Assembly: GCF_003058325.1 (NCBI RefSeq)
Contig: NZ_CP028843.1
Coordinates: 3,965,501 to 4,029,500, forward strand
Origin: Methylobacterium currus
GTDB taxonomy: Bacteria > Pseudomonadota > Alphaproteobacteria > Rhizobiales > Beijerinckiaceae
DNA: 64,000 nucleotides
Reading direction: 5' to 3'
In this document: positions 8,882 through 16,920 of the stretch, piece by piece
Numbering within the stretch: position 1 is the stretch's first letter
Layout of the letters: each line of letters starts with the position of its first letter
Notes under the pieces: model-generated
The model's database searches: none
The model's input: only the letters and a program-made list of their open reading frames with translations
What the model was told of the DNA's origin: nothing
Made by a program: the position numbers and the translations under genes

Positions 8882-9703
8882 TCAGATCTCCAGGATGAGA
8901 GCTGGATCGAAGGATGGGTTCTCCAGCTCGGAGACCCACGTTCCGTCGCGCTTGCGGTGCGACGTGTCGTGCCCGCGGGGGTTCGCGATGACCCGCGTCC
9001 GGCCGATCTGGTAGTCGCGCGAGGCGTGGATATGCCCGTGGACCCAGAGATCCGGCGCGTGCGGCCTTTCCAGGATCGAGCTCAGATCTGAGCCATACGC
9101 CGCATCGATCATCTCCCTGACCTCGCCATGGAGGAGCGACCTAGCGTGAGGCGCGTGATGCGAGACGACGACCCGGGTCCCGTCCCATGGCTCGGCCAGG
9201 GCGCGCTCGACCCTTGCGCGGTGCTGCCGGTGGAGCTCCTCAGCCGCGGCCGGCCGGAACGGCGCCGGGACCCCGCGGGCATCCCTTGTCTGGATCAGCC
9301 TGTGATCTCGCATCCCGGCCTGGCGATCTCCAGCAATAGAACGCGCCATGGCCAGGTGACCCGTTATCCGGTAGTCAGTCCACAAGGTCGCCCCGATGAT
9401 CTTAGTTCCCTCAAAATTAAAGGATTGTCCGCAGTCGAGCATGCGAATACCTGCGATGATCGAGGCTTCGCGCGCGGCCGCGATCTCATCCGGGTATCGG
9501 GTCCGCCAGAAGTCATGATTGCCCGGGACGTAGACGACCTCCCGCGCCCTCGGGACGACGTGCTCTCGCAGCCATGGGATGGATCGCTTCGTCAGGCCAT
9601 CGGCGACGTCGCCGGCACAGATCGCCAGGTCACATGCCAGCCCCTCGGGCGGCGTCCAGGGCGTCGCGTCCGTGTGCAGGTCGCTGAAAATCCAGATCTT
9701 CAC
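8882..9703 (-). CDS. Calcineurin-like metallophosphoesterase
   Basis: 273 residues from a GTG at 9703 (VKIWIFSDLHTD). All five motifs of the calcineurin-like phosphoesterase fold are present in order: SDLHTD near the N-terminus, GDVAD, GNHDFW, SHHAPH and GHIHASRDY. These residues bind two metal ions and hydrolyse phosphoesters; the substrate is unknown. An upstream ATG would add about 56 Arg-rich residues that read like another gene out of frame, so the GTG is preferred. The gene overlaps the end of the preceding gene. Similar enzymes are common on phages and plasmids of alphaproteobacteria. Confidence 0.85.
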   Translation of the reverse strand: MKIWIFSDLHTDATPWTPPEGLACDLAICAGDVADGLTKRSIPWLREHVVPRAREVVYVPGNHDFWRTRYPDEIAAAREASIIAGIRMLDCGQSFNFEGTKIIGATLWTDYRITGHLAMARSIAGDRQAGMRDHRLIQTRDARGVPAPFRPAAAEELHRQHRARVERALAEPWDGTRVVVSHHAPHARSLLHGEVREMIDAAYGSDLSSILERPHAPDLWVHGHIHASRDYQIGRTRVIANPRGHDTSHRKRDGTWVSELENPSFDPALILEI

Positions 9704-10046
9704 AGCCGCCTCCCTCGATCCACGCCAACCCATCCGCCTCGAACCAGACCGCCGCCGCGGCGGTGACGACCCTCCCTCCCGCCCGGAACCCGGGCTCATC
9801 CAGCTGGTACCGGAGCCGCACCGCGCCCGGCGGCCGGGCCCCCTCCGCCACCTCGCCGCTGGCCCACGCATGGACGTCGCGGGCCCCGGTCCGGAGGCAG
9901 CGCAGCCGCCCCGCCTCCGACGCCCTGAGCGTCACGCCGGCCAGCGTGATCTCCTGGACGTGCCCCACGACCCGCCCGCCGACCCGCACCGACCAGCAGC
10001 GCCGCACCCGGTTCCGGTAGATCTCAACGGATCGAGGGGACGGCAT
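9630..10046 (-). CDS. Conserved hypothetical protein, phage/island type
   Basis: About 138 residues from ATG 10046. The pattern RSVEIYRNRVRRCWSVR, GGRVVGHVQEITLAGVTLR, SEAGRLRCLR, ARDVHAWASG, and later AAAAVWFEADG matches my memory of a small conserved protein found widely in rhizobial and Methylobacterium accessory DNA, whose function is unknown. Its last 74 bases overlap the start of the metallophosphoesterase in another frame, and its start overlaps the end of the CxxC protein by 23 bases. That compact packing is typical of phage-like operons. Confidence 0.6.
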   Translation of the reverse strand: MPSPRSVEIYRNRVRRCWSVRVGGRVVGHVQEITLAGVTLRASEAGRLRCLRTGARDVHAWASGEVAEGARPPGAVRLRYQLDEPGFRAGGRVVTAAAAVWFEADGLAWIEGGGCEDLDFQRPAHGRDALDAARGAGM

Positions 10047-10611
10047 GTCGACTGCACACGCACCGATCCCACCCCCTGAGAGACTGTATCGCTCCTGGAG
10101 CGCCGCAATCCTCGCAGATATATCCTGACAATCTATCAACGCAACTCGTGTATTCCTCCACTTCTTGATGAAATTCCACAGAGGCAATATCCCACCTCAA
10201 AGTGCCGTACTTGTCCTTCAGATCATGTGTCCGCATGTCGTTGCAGGTGTTCACGGCGGAGAGGTGGTTCGCGGCCGATGCGATTAGCCAGATCCAGCCG
10301 TTGCCGACTTCGGGCTCGAAGGGGAACAGCTGCGGCATTCCGGACGTCAGCCGCTGCTTCCAGTCCAGGGGGCACAGCGGCCGCCCGCTCGCCCAGCGGT
10401 GCGCGAGCGTCCGGGCGAGGGCATCGAGGACGGCCGCCGGCCGGAGGTGATCGAATTCGGGATCCGGCGCGAGCCGCTTGCCCTTGATAGGGCGCCACTG
10501 CACGACGGGGCCGCTCCAAGAAGGAACGACGCTTGTGACAGTAAAGCTCCTGTTGAAGTCATGCTCATGGATGGCGTCTGCCCCAATCCTGTAGAACTCA
10601 TCCACGATCAT
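10024..10611 (-). CDS. Hypothetical protein with two CxxC-type zinc-binding pairs
   Basis: 195 residues from ATG 10611 (MIVDEFYRIGADAI). The C-terminal half follows a pattern common in phage-encoded unknown proteins: KDKYGTLRWD, then a helix, then ICEDCGAPG and GWDRCVCSRH. The four cysteines and the histidine probably bind zinc. The middle part (WKQRLTSGMPQLFP) also belongs to that pattern. The start overlaps the end of the small upstream gene by 14 bases. Function unknown; a nucleic-acid or protein-contact role is possible. Confidence 0.65.
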   Translation of the reverse strand: MIVDEFYRIGADAIHEHDFNRSFTVTSVVPSWSGPVVQWRPIKGKRLAPDPEFDHLRPAAVLDALARTLAHRWASGRPLCPLDWKQRLTSGMPQLFPFEPEVGNGWIWLIASAANHLSAVNTCNDMRTHDLKDKYGTLRWDIASVEFHQEVEEYTSCVDRLSGYICEDCGAPGAIQSLRGWDRCVCSRHAVPSIR

Positions 10612-10828
10612 CTTGGTCCTCCGCAGGCAGAGGGAGGAAGCAAAAGGCCAGAGCTTCCACTTCACGGGCGAGCTGCAGGGCCAGGGTGGGCTCGATCCGC
10701 CCGGCGGAGGCGAGACGGCCGAGGCGCACGACCCTGGCGCGGCAGCCCCTGCCGACGAGGCTGCAGATCCGGCGGGCTTCCCACGCGGTCTGGATCCTGG
10801 ACGCGATGATGTGCAGGTCGGTGTGCAT
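10598..10828 (-). CDS. Small hypothetical protein, 76 aa
   Basis: Starts at ATG 10828 behind a good ribosome binding site (AAGGGGGATGCC). The protein is basic and rich in hydrophobic helix-forming residues (MHTDLHIIASRIQTAWEARR, LALQLAREVEALAF). It lies 11 bases after the AAA+ ATPase stop and overlaps the next gene, so it belongs to the same operon. The family is not recognised. Confidence 0.55.
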   Translation of the reverse strand: MHTDLHIIASRIQTAWEARRICSLVGRGCRARVVRLGRLASAGRIEPTLALQLAREVEALAFCFLPLPAEDQDDRG

Positions 10829-10839
10829 GGCATCCCCCT

Positions 10840-12516
10840 TCAGTTCGGCATCGACCTGGCGAAGGCCTCGCGGCCCGAGATCACTGCCTCGACGAGCCGG
10901 CGCAGGGGCCGCAGGCTGCCCCCCTTCCACCGGTCGGAGAGGAGGTCGAGCTCCTGGCCATCGAGGTCCGGCAACCACGCCTCGGCGAGCCCGCGCTCCC
11001 GGCGGAGATCCGCGAGGATCCTGCCGGCGACGATGGGCAGGTCCTCGGCCCGTGGCATTGGCCACCGGATCGGCGGGGCCCGGTCGAGGAGCGGCCGGGA
11101 CAGCCCCGCGAGGTCGTTCGCCGTGAGGATGTAGGAGACTCCGCTGAGGTCGACTTCGCACTCCAGGGCGGGATCGAAGATGCGGCGAGCCGTTGAGCTC
11201 CGTTCCAGGAAGGCAAGGAGCGTCTCGTCGAGGCGCCCGTGCCGCCTGTCATGCGTCCCCTTCTCCACTTCATCGACGATGATCCCCACGCTCGCGGCCT
11301 GAGCACGGAGCAAAGCTTGGAGCGACACGCCCAAGCGCCAGGTGCTCCACTGCCTGGACGTCCCCGAGAACGTGCCGCCGTCCGCGACGCCGGCGCCGGA
11401 GTACAGCGTCGAGGTCAGCCCGGCCGCCTCGAAGGCCGCCCTGGCCCACGAGGTCTTGCCGCCACCGGCGCCGCCGACGAGGATGCGGGGCGGCAGGGCC
11501 GCGAAGGTCGCGCCGACGAGCGCGTTGGCGTAGAGCTCATTGACCTCTTGCGCCCACGGGAACTCCGCGTTCAGCCTTGCCGCAAAGGCGGCAGGGTTCG
11601 GCGGCGGCGCGAGTGGAAGCGCCTTTCCCGCGAACGGCTCGGCCAGGGCCCGAGGGCTATCCCCGCGCTCGACCGCGTACTTCGACGGCTTTGGGAGGTG
11701 ATCCACGTAAGTGATGACGACGCGCGACAGAGCCGGCCGGGTGGGCGGAGGAGCCTGAGGCGCAGGCTCGCTCGCCGCAGCGAGGTACTCGCCCAGCGAA
11801 GGCATCTCCTCCAACCCAGGCAGGTCGTCGACCTCGGGCGTGGCTCCTCCCTGCGCCCCGGCGCCGCCGCGCAAGATGGCATCCTCGTCGGCGATCATCC
11901 GCTCGGCCTTGGCGATGACTGCGAATGCGCGGGCAAACGAGAGCGCCTGCAAATCGAATGCGGTCAGCCGGTCGAACAGAGGCCGGGGCGTATACTCGAC
12001 GTCGCGGAGATCCTCCTGAGCGTCGCTCGCCCACAGCAGGGCCGCCCGCAGCGCGAGCCAGCCCCGGCCGAGGTCATTGCCGCGCAGGTGCAGCCAGGCG
12101 ACATCGAGCGACCGGGCGCTGATCCGCGCGGCCGCTTCCGCGCTGCCGAAGGCGGCCGCGTAGTAGGGCATGATCTGCGCGGCGTCGTAGAGCGGAGTGG
12201 CGAGATGCTCGGGCGCCCCCTTCTTCTCGCAGGCGACGAGCAGCGCCCGCTCGGCCCGCAGTGCGGTCGCGGCGGTCGGCTTCGTGAGCGCCGCTTGAAT
12301 GGCGAGCCGACACTCGCGCGGGAGGTCCTCGCGCCTGACGAGCGGATCCAGCCGGGCGTGCTGGTCGGACCGGGCGTCCCACATGAGATCTTCGCCGCCG
12401 AACTGACGCTGCTGCAGCGTGAGGGGCGACCGGGGCTCGCGGGGGCCGCAGATCGGGGACGGGTCGAGGAGCAAGGCGCGGATCTGCGACGCCTGCGTGA
12501 AGCCGGTGTTCGTCAT
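10840..12516 (-). CDS. AAA+ ATPase, phage/plasmid type
   Basis: 558 residues from ATG 12516 (MTNTGFTQASQIRALLLD). The N-terminal 300 residues are mostly helical with no recognised domain. The C-terminal 230 residues form a AAA+ module: Walker A GGAGGGKTSWA, Walker B VGIIVDEVEKG, sensor-like YILTANDLAGLSRPLLDR and an arginine-rich tail. The TANDL segment resembles AAA domains of Lon-like or MoxR-like proteins, but no protease part is present. It heads a tightly packed minus-strand operon. I infer a remodelling or loading role for a phage or plasmid system; the exact family is not known to me. Confidence 0.75.
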   Translation of the reverse strand: MTNTGFTQASQIRALLLDPSPICGPREPRSPLTLQQRQFGGEDLMWDARSDQHARLDPLVRREDLPRECRLAIQAALTKPTAATALRAERALLVACEKKGAPEHLATPLYDAAQIMPYYAAAFGSAEAAARISARSLDVAWLHLRGNDLGRGWLALRAALLWASDAQEDLRDVEYTPRPLFDRLTAFDLQALSFARAFAVIAKAERMIADEDAILRGGAGAQGGATPEVDDLPGLEEMPSLGEYLAAASEPAPQAPPPTRPALSRVVITYVDHLPKPSKYAVERGDSPRALAEPFAGKALPLAPPPNPAAFAARLNAEFPWAQEVNELYANALVGATFAALPPRILVGGAGGGKTSWARAAFEAAGLTSTLYSGAGVADGGTFSGTSRQWSTWRLGVSLQALLRAQAASVGIIVDEVEKGTHDRRHGRLDETLLAFLERSSTARRIFDPALECEVDLSGVSYILTANDLAGLSRPLLDRAPPIRWPMPRAEDLPIVAGRILADLRRERGLAEAWLPDLDGQELDLLSDRWKGGSLRPLRRLVEAVISGREAFARSMPN

Positions 12517-12610
12517 CGGGGAAGTGCTCTCTGAAAACGGGACGCGCGTGAGCACGCCGAGCGAGGGGCTCAGGCGGCGGTGGCGGGTTTCTTCCGTTTC
12601 GAGAGGGCAA
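12517..12610. other. Upstream region of the AAA+ operon
   Basis: The stretch directly upstream of the AAA+ ATPase start should carry its promoter. I see no convincing -35/-10 pair by eye and no gene, only the weak upstream frame described separately. Confidence 0.3.
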
Positions 12611-13105
12611 TCATGGCGGGGGCTTCCCGTTCAAGGAGGAGCTCAGGTTGCCGGGTCCCCGGCGCCCCTGCAAGCGGCCTCTTCCGGTCTGGTGAACTTT
12701 TCCCTGGCCGGATTGCCGAAACTCCAGGACACCCCGAATCAGGTGATAGCCGAACGAGTGTCCCGCGTTCGAACACCAAAGTTCCGCGTCGTGGCAACTT
12801 AGAGTGAGAGAGGGCCGCTCGGTCTTTGAGCGGCCCTTTCTTGTTGTTGTGATGCAGGTCCACGTCAGCAGCATGGTGCCCGGACCCGCGGAGGCGATAT
12901 TCGGCTCGTCCCCGTTCGTGGTGAGTACGAGAAGAAAGCCCATGGCCAGGCGGCCGCCATCAGCGGTGGCCACCACGCGTTCCGCGATAGGTCCCGGTGG
13001 AACGAGGTGGACCGGGTCTGGGTACCGTCGGGCGGCGGGCACGCGCTCGGCCACGGTCGAGTCGGTGACGCCGACCAGGATCACCAGTTCCGCCAGGCAG
13101 CGCAT
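12611..13105 (-). CDS. Hypothetical protein (weakly supported)
   Basis: A minus-strand frame from ATG 13105 (a GTG precedes it directly). The first 80 residues look coding (MRCLAELVILVGVTDSTVAE; RVVATADGGRLAMGFLLVL; ASAGPGTMLL). The second part reads through a strong hairpin and becomes less protein-like, so the true gene may be shorter or frameshifted. It follows a 33-codon frame by about 40 bases. No family recognised. Confidence 0.35.
   Translation of the reverse strand: MRCLAELVILVGVTDSTVAERVPAARRYPDPVHLVPPGPIAERVVATADGGRLAMGFLLVLTTNGDEPNIASAGPGTMLLTWTCITTTRKGRSKTERPSLTLSCHDAELWCSNAGHSFGYHLIRGVLEFRQSGQGKVHQTGRGRLQGRRGPGNLSSSLNGKPPP
12812..12846 (+). terminator. Strong hairpin with T-rich tail
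   Basis: A perfect 9-bp stem, GGGCCGCTC paired with GAGCGGCCC, with a seven-base loop and then TTTCTTGTTG on the plus strand. This is a textbook intrinsic terminator for rightward transcription, although no convincing rightward gene precedes it. A weaker T-rich run on the other side could let it act leftward too. Confidence 0.6.
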
Positions 13106-13147
13106 CACAGGTGCCTGGTCGGGCGCGCGTTCGGCCCTCGTACCCGG

Positions 13148-13249
13148 TCAAAGCTGCGCCGCCAGGGCCTCAGCCAGTGTCACGCTGCAGCCTGCCTCGC
13201 GCGAGAGGCGCAGCATCGTCGACTGGGGCAGCAGGAAGATCGCGACCAT
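13148..13249 (-). CDS. Possible 33-aa small protein
   Basis: Begins MVAIFLLPQSTMLRLSREAG behind a good ribosome binding site (AGGGGAGCG) and ends at 13148. The N-terminus is hydrophobic. It is short and has no recognised family, but the ribosome binding site and the following frame at 13105 suggest a small two-gene transcript. Confidence 0.35.
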   Translation of the reverse strand: MVAIFLLPQSTMLRLSREAGCSVTLAEALAAQL

Positions 13250-13423
13250 CACGCTCCCCTGATGAAGCGGGTGCGCCCGCCCCTGTACAGAAACCGGGAA
13301 CTTCCGCTTGCGGCCTGGCTGGTGAGGCAGTGAGCTACGGGTGGAACGGATGGATTCGAGGCAATCCGTTTTCGAACCCCCAACAGGGGAAGCGGCCGCC
13401 GAGCTGACGACCCAAGGACGCGT

Positions 13424-14332
13424 ATGGATATAGGCAGCTTCGACCTGAACTTGCTGAAGGCGTTCGACGCCCTCTACGCCGAGCGCCATGTGACGCGTGC
13501 CGGGCTGCGCATCGGTCTCAGCCAATCCGCCATGAGCGGCACCCTCACCCGCCTGCGGGAATTGCTGGGCGACGAGTTGTTCGTGCGGACCCCGTCAGGC
13601 ATGCGGCCCACGGCCCGCGCCGACGACCTCGCCGGCCCCGTGGCGGATGCGCTGCGCCTCGTGCGCGGCGCGTTGCAGGCCGACGGCTTCGAGCCCGCAA
13701 CCGCCGAGCGTGCGTTCACGCTCGCGATGAGCGACTACGCCGCGTTCGTCCTGTTGCCGCCGCTGCTGGCGCGCCTCGGCGACGAGGCGCCGGGCATCGA
13801 CCTGCGCGTGCGCGGGATGTTCGGCCGGGGCGAGGCGGTGGAACTCCTCGACAGCGGCGAGGCGAACCTCGCCGTCGGCGTTCCGGTCGAAGCATCGGCG
13901 CGCATCCTCACGCAGCCGCTGCTCCGGGAAGGCTTCGCCTGCGTCGCCCGGCGCGGGCACCCCGCGTTCGCGGACGGCGTCGACCTCGAAGCCTTCGTGG
14001 CCGTGCCGCACCTCCTGGTCTCACCCGAAGGTGACGGCGCGGGACTGGTCGACCGCAAGCTCGCCGAGTTGGGGCTCAAACGCCGCGTGGTGCTGAGCCT
14101 GCCGCAATTCCTGGTCGCGCCCTTCATCGTCGCCGAGAGCGACCTCGTCGCAACGCTCGCCGCCCGCGTCGCCCGGCGGTGTGCCGACGTCGGGGTCGGC
14201 ATCACCGTGCACGAGCCGCCGGTCATACTGCCCGATTGGCCGCTCGCGTTGATGTGGCACCGGCGAGCTGACGCGCACCCGGCCACCGCGTGGCTGCGCG
14301 ATGTCGTCGCCGAGGTCGCCGCGGCGGTCTGA
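13424..14332 (+). CDS. LysR-family transcriptional regulator
   Basis: 302 residues. The N-terminal winged helix-turn-helix is clear (FDLNLLKAFDALYAERHVTR; GLSQSAMSGTLTRLRELLGD; ELFVRTPSGMRPT), followed by a substrate-binding-like effector domain to the end. The start MDIGSFDLNLL is of the NodD/PbpR-like subtype. The likely target is the epimerase-like gene about 100 bases downstream on the same strand, although LysR genes more often regulate a divergent neighbour. Confidence 0.9.
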   Translation: MDIGSFDLNLLKAFDALYAERHVTRAGLRIGLSQSAMSGTLTRLRELLGDELFVRTPSGMRPTARADDLAGPVADALRLVRGALQADGFEPATAERAFTLAMSDYAAFVLLPPLLARLGDEAPGIDLRVRGMFGRGEAVELLDSGEANLAVGVPVEASARILTQPLLREGFACVARRGHPAFADGVDLEAFVAVPHLLVSPEGDGAGLVDRKLAELGLKRRVVLSLPQFLVAPFIVAESDLVATLAARVARRCADVGVGITVHEPPVILPDWPLALMWHRRADAHPATAWLRDVVAEVAAAV

Positions 14333-14433
14333 AGCCATCGGCGCGAGCGATACCGTCACATCAGAACGTACGATTTCCATCCGGTCCCCAGGTCCGCTTA
14401 AACGGCCATGTCGAAGTCAAGGTGGTGGCGGGC

Positions 14434-15324
14434 ATGCGAGTTTTGGTGACAGGGGCGACGGGGTTGATCGGGGGCGCCGTGGCACGACGCCTGAAACGGG
14501 GCGGCCACGAAGTCGTCGGGCTCGCCCGCTCGGAGAGGAGTGCGGCCAAGCTGGGAGGCGAGGGCTTCACGGTCGTTCACGGAGATCTCTCCGATGGGGC
14601 CAGCGTCGCCGACGCCGTCCACGGGGTCGATGCCGTCGTCCATGCCGCCTCGCCGGGCGACCTGAACACGGCGGCTTACGATGAGACGGCGGTGCGCGCG
14701 ATCATCGGCGGGCTCCGCGGAACGTCCAAGCGGTTCGTTTATACGAGCGGCTGCTTGGTCTATGGGTCGACCGGCGACACGCCCGCGACCGAGGACAGCC
14801 CGCTGAGTGCGGTCGAACTCGTCCGCTTCCGCGAAGCCCTCGAACGGGAGATCCTTGGCGCGGCGGACCACGGGATTCACCCGGTCGTGATCCGGCCGGG
14901 TTGGGTCTATGGCAACCGGGGCGGCACCGCGATGATGATGGTTGGCGCGGCCGAGGAGCACGGCGTGGCGCGCTACGTCGGCGACGGGCGGAACCGCTGG
15001 ACGACGGTGCACGCCGACGACCTCGCCGACCTCTACGCGCTCGCGCTCGAACGGGCACCGGCAGGTTCGGTCTTCAACGGCGTCCACGGAGCGGCGACGC
15101 CCCTCATCGAGATCGCGCGAGCGGCGAGCGAGGGGGCCGGTGCCGGGGGGCGGGTGGAAGCATGGGCGCTCGAGTACGCGCGTTCGGTGCTTTGGGCGTT
15201 CGCCGACGCCATAGCGTGCGATCAGGTCGTCTCGGGGGAGAAGGCGGAGCGCGAACTCGGTTGGCGTCCGTCGCACCGCTCCATCGTCTATGAACTCCGT
15301 TCCTACCGGTCGGCAACCGACTGA
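14434..15324 (+). CDS. NAD(P)-dependent epimerase/dehydratase family protein
   Basis: 296 residues from ATG 14434, where the protein opens directly with the nucleotide-binding Rossmann motif (MRVLVTGATGLIGGAVARRL, GxxGxxG). An extended-SDR active-site region follows: a Tyr within FVYTSGCLVYGSTGDTP, and PGWVYGNRGG. The C-terminal part includes WTTVHADDLADLY, typical of this family. A longer frame to 14290 reads Arg-rich and is rejected. The substrate is unknown, and the LysR gene upstream is the probable regulator. Confidence 0.88.
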   Translation: MRVLVTGATGLIGGAVARRLKRGGHEVVGLARSERSAAKLGGEGFTVVHGDLSDGASVADAVHGVDAVVHAASPGDLNTAAYDETAVRAIIGGLRGTSKRFVYTSGCLVYGSTGDTPATEDSPLSAVELVRFREALEREILGAADHGIHPVVIRPGWVYGNRGGTAMMMVGAAEEHGVARYVGDGRNRWTTVHADDLADLYALALERAPAGSVFNGVHGAATPLIEIARAASEGAGAGGRVEAWALEYARSVLWAFADAIACDQVVSGEKAERELGWRPSHRSIVYELRSYRSATD

Positions 15325-15447
15325 GGCCGGCCGGCATGAAGCGCGCTTCATGCCGCCAAGCCGAACGAAGCAATGCACGGACGCCCGGACCGATGGCCAG
15401 CTTCCCGGTGTCGAGGCAGCCCCGCCTCGGCGCCCTTAAAGCGCGCT

Positions 15448-15909
15448 CTAGGCGAGCAGCTCGCGGGTACGCTTCAGCGTCGACAGCAGCGCAGCCTTGT
15501 AGCCCTTGCCGCCGTCGAACTGCGCCTGCTCGGCCTGCTCCTCGCGACCGCCCGGTTCCTTCCCGCGCAGGCCGAGGTAGCAGTAGAACCGAAGCTGCAG
15601 CGCGCCCTCCTCGTCCTCGAACAGCTCGTTGACGATGGCCCCTTCCCGCGGGCCGGTGGCCTGGAAGAAGGTCACCTTGGCCCCGGCCTCGAATGCGATG
15701 ATCTCGCGCAGGTCGACACCCCCGATGGTGGCCTCGCGCACGATATGCGTGGCGCTCTCCTCCACCACTTCGCAACGTGTGCAGAGCCCCGGCGGCAGGA
15801 ACTGGCGGGCGTCGCGGGCCTTGAGGACGAGGCCCGCCCAGGCCTGCGCGCGGGTTAGGGGAGCCTCGCCCTCGGGGTTCACCGGGACGGTTGCGGTCGA
15901 ATAGATCAT
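15448..15909 (-). CDS. DUF1857 / AtaL-like SRPBCC-fold protein
   Basis: 153 residues beginning MIYSTATVPVNPEG. The pattern LTRAQAWAGLVLKARDARQF, LPPGLCTRCEVVEE, VTFFQATGP and LRFYCYLGLRGKE matches the DUF1857 (AtaL-like) family of START-type ligand-binding folds. The role is probably binding or conversion of a small hydrophobic molecule. It lies 39 bases after the NmrA-like gene on the same strand and probably shares its transcript. Confidence 0.82.
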   Translation of the reverse strand: MIYSTATVPVNPEGEAPLTRAQAWAGLVLKARDARQFLPPGLCTRCEVVEESATHIVREATIGGVDLREIIAFEAGAKVTFFQATGPREGAIVNELFEDEEGALQLRFYCYLGLRGKEPGGREEQAEQAQFDGGKGYKAALLSTLKRTRELLA

Positions 15910-15948
15910 GACGATGGTCCTTCGATGGGGTGGCGTGAGCGCCGTCCG

Positions 15949-16818
15949 TCAGGCCGAGGCCGCGATCTCGGCCGCCAGGTTGCGGTAGGTGCGCAGCGGG
16001 CGGCCCAGGAGCGAGGTCAGGCGCTCGACGTCGCCGGCCTCCGGGACCATGCCGTCGGTCAGGAAGCGCTCGGCCATCAGGCGCATGTCGTAGGCCATCC
16101 AGCCCGGCATGAACTGCCGGAGGTTCTGCTCGAACCCGGCGGTGTCGTCGCCGCCGTAGGCGACCGGGCGGCCCAGCACCTCCGACCAGATCGCGGCCAC
16201 GGCCTCGCCCGTCAGCGTCTCGGGCCCGACGACGTTGATCCGGTCCAGGAGAAGCGGCCCGTCAGCCCGCTCCCGGCGGATGAGTTCGAGAGCGGCGACC
16301 TCGCCGAGGTCGCGCGCGTCGACCATGGCCAAACCCCTGGCGCCGATGGGCATGGGGTAGACGCCATGCTGGAGGACGACGTCCTTGACCGTCATCTCGT
16401 TGCTCATGAAGTAGGCGGGGCGCAGGATGGTGGCCTCGAAGCCCATCGCCTCGATCATCCGCTCGACGCCGAACTTGCCCGCGAAGTGGGGCACGTTCAC
16501 GTAGACGTCGCTGTGGATCACCGACAGGTAGACGACCCGCTTGATGCCGGCCTCCCGGGCGACGTTGAGGGCAATCAGCGCCTGGGTGAATTCGTCGGGC
16601 ACCACGGCGTTGAGCAGGAAGAGCGTGGAGACGCCCTGGAAGGCGCCGCGAAGGGCGTCGACGTCGAGCAGGTCGCCCTGCGCCAGGGCCACGCCGGCCG
16701 GAAGTCCCGCCTTGGCCGGATCGCGGACGAGGGCACGCACGTCGGCGCCGCGCTTCGCGAGATTGTCGACGACATGGCGGCCGATGGTGCCGGTGGCGCC
16801 GGTGACGAGAATGGTCAT
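15949..16818 (-). CDS. NmrA-like NAD(P)-binding protein
   Basis: 289 residues from ATG 16818 (MTILVTGATGTIGRHVVDNL). The Rossmann motif GATGTIG is at the N-terminus and the remainder fits the atypical-SDR NmrA / quinone-oxidoreductase-like group (GVSTLFLLNAVVPDEF, VVYLSVIHSDVYVNVPHF, TILRPAYFMSNEM). Members sense NAD(P) or reduce quinones. It is divergent from a LysR gene across about 100 bases, which is the likely regulator. A longer upstream extension runs through that LysR gene and is not real. Confidence 0.87.
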   Translation of the reverse strand: MTILVTGATGTIGRHVVDNLAKRGADVRALVRDPAKAGLPAGVALAQGDLLDVDALRGAFQGVSTLFLLNAVVPDEFTQALIALNVAREAGIKRVVYLSVIHSDVYVNVPHFAGKFGVERMIEAMGFEATILRPAYFMSNEMTVKDVVLQHGVYPMPIGARGLAMVDARDLGEVAALELIRRERADGPLLLDRINVVGPETLTGEAVAAIWSEVLGRPVAYGGDDTAGFEQNLRQFMPGWMAYDMRLMAERFLTDGMVPEAGDVERLTSLLGRPLRTYRNLAAEIAASA

Positions 16819-16879
16819 GGGATCTCTCCGGGTTGCTGCTGTTGACAGGACGGAAATTAGCGATCCACGTTCGTACTTA

Positions 16880-16894
16880 CAGACACTATATCTG
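16880..16894. promoter_or_regulatory. Candidate LysR operator in divergent promoter
   Basis: CAGACACTATATCTG, an inverted repeat of CAGA and TCTG around seven bases, lies between the NmrA-like gene and its divergent LysR gene. The position and the T-rich/A-rich centre suit a LysR-type operator. Confidence 0.35.
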
Positions 16895-16920
16895 GACGGT
16901 CCGTCTCGCTGGTGGAACGC

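Noticed and set aside
9485..9505. Third copy of the 28-bp qat-flanking repeat
   Set aside because: Only the GGGTATC arm is present, inside a phosphoesterase coding sequence; the rest does not match.
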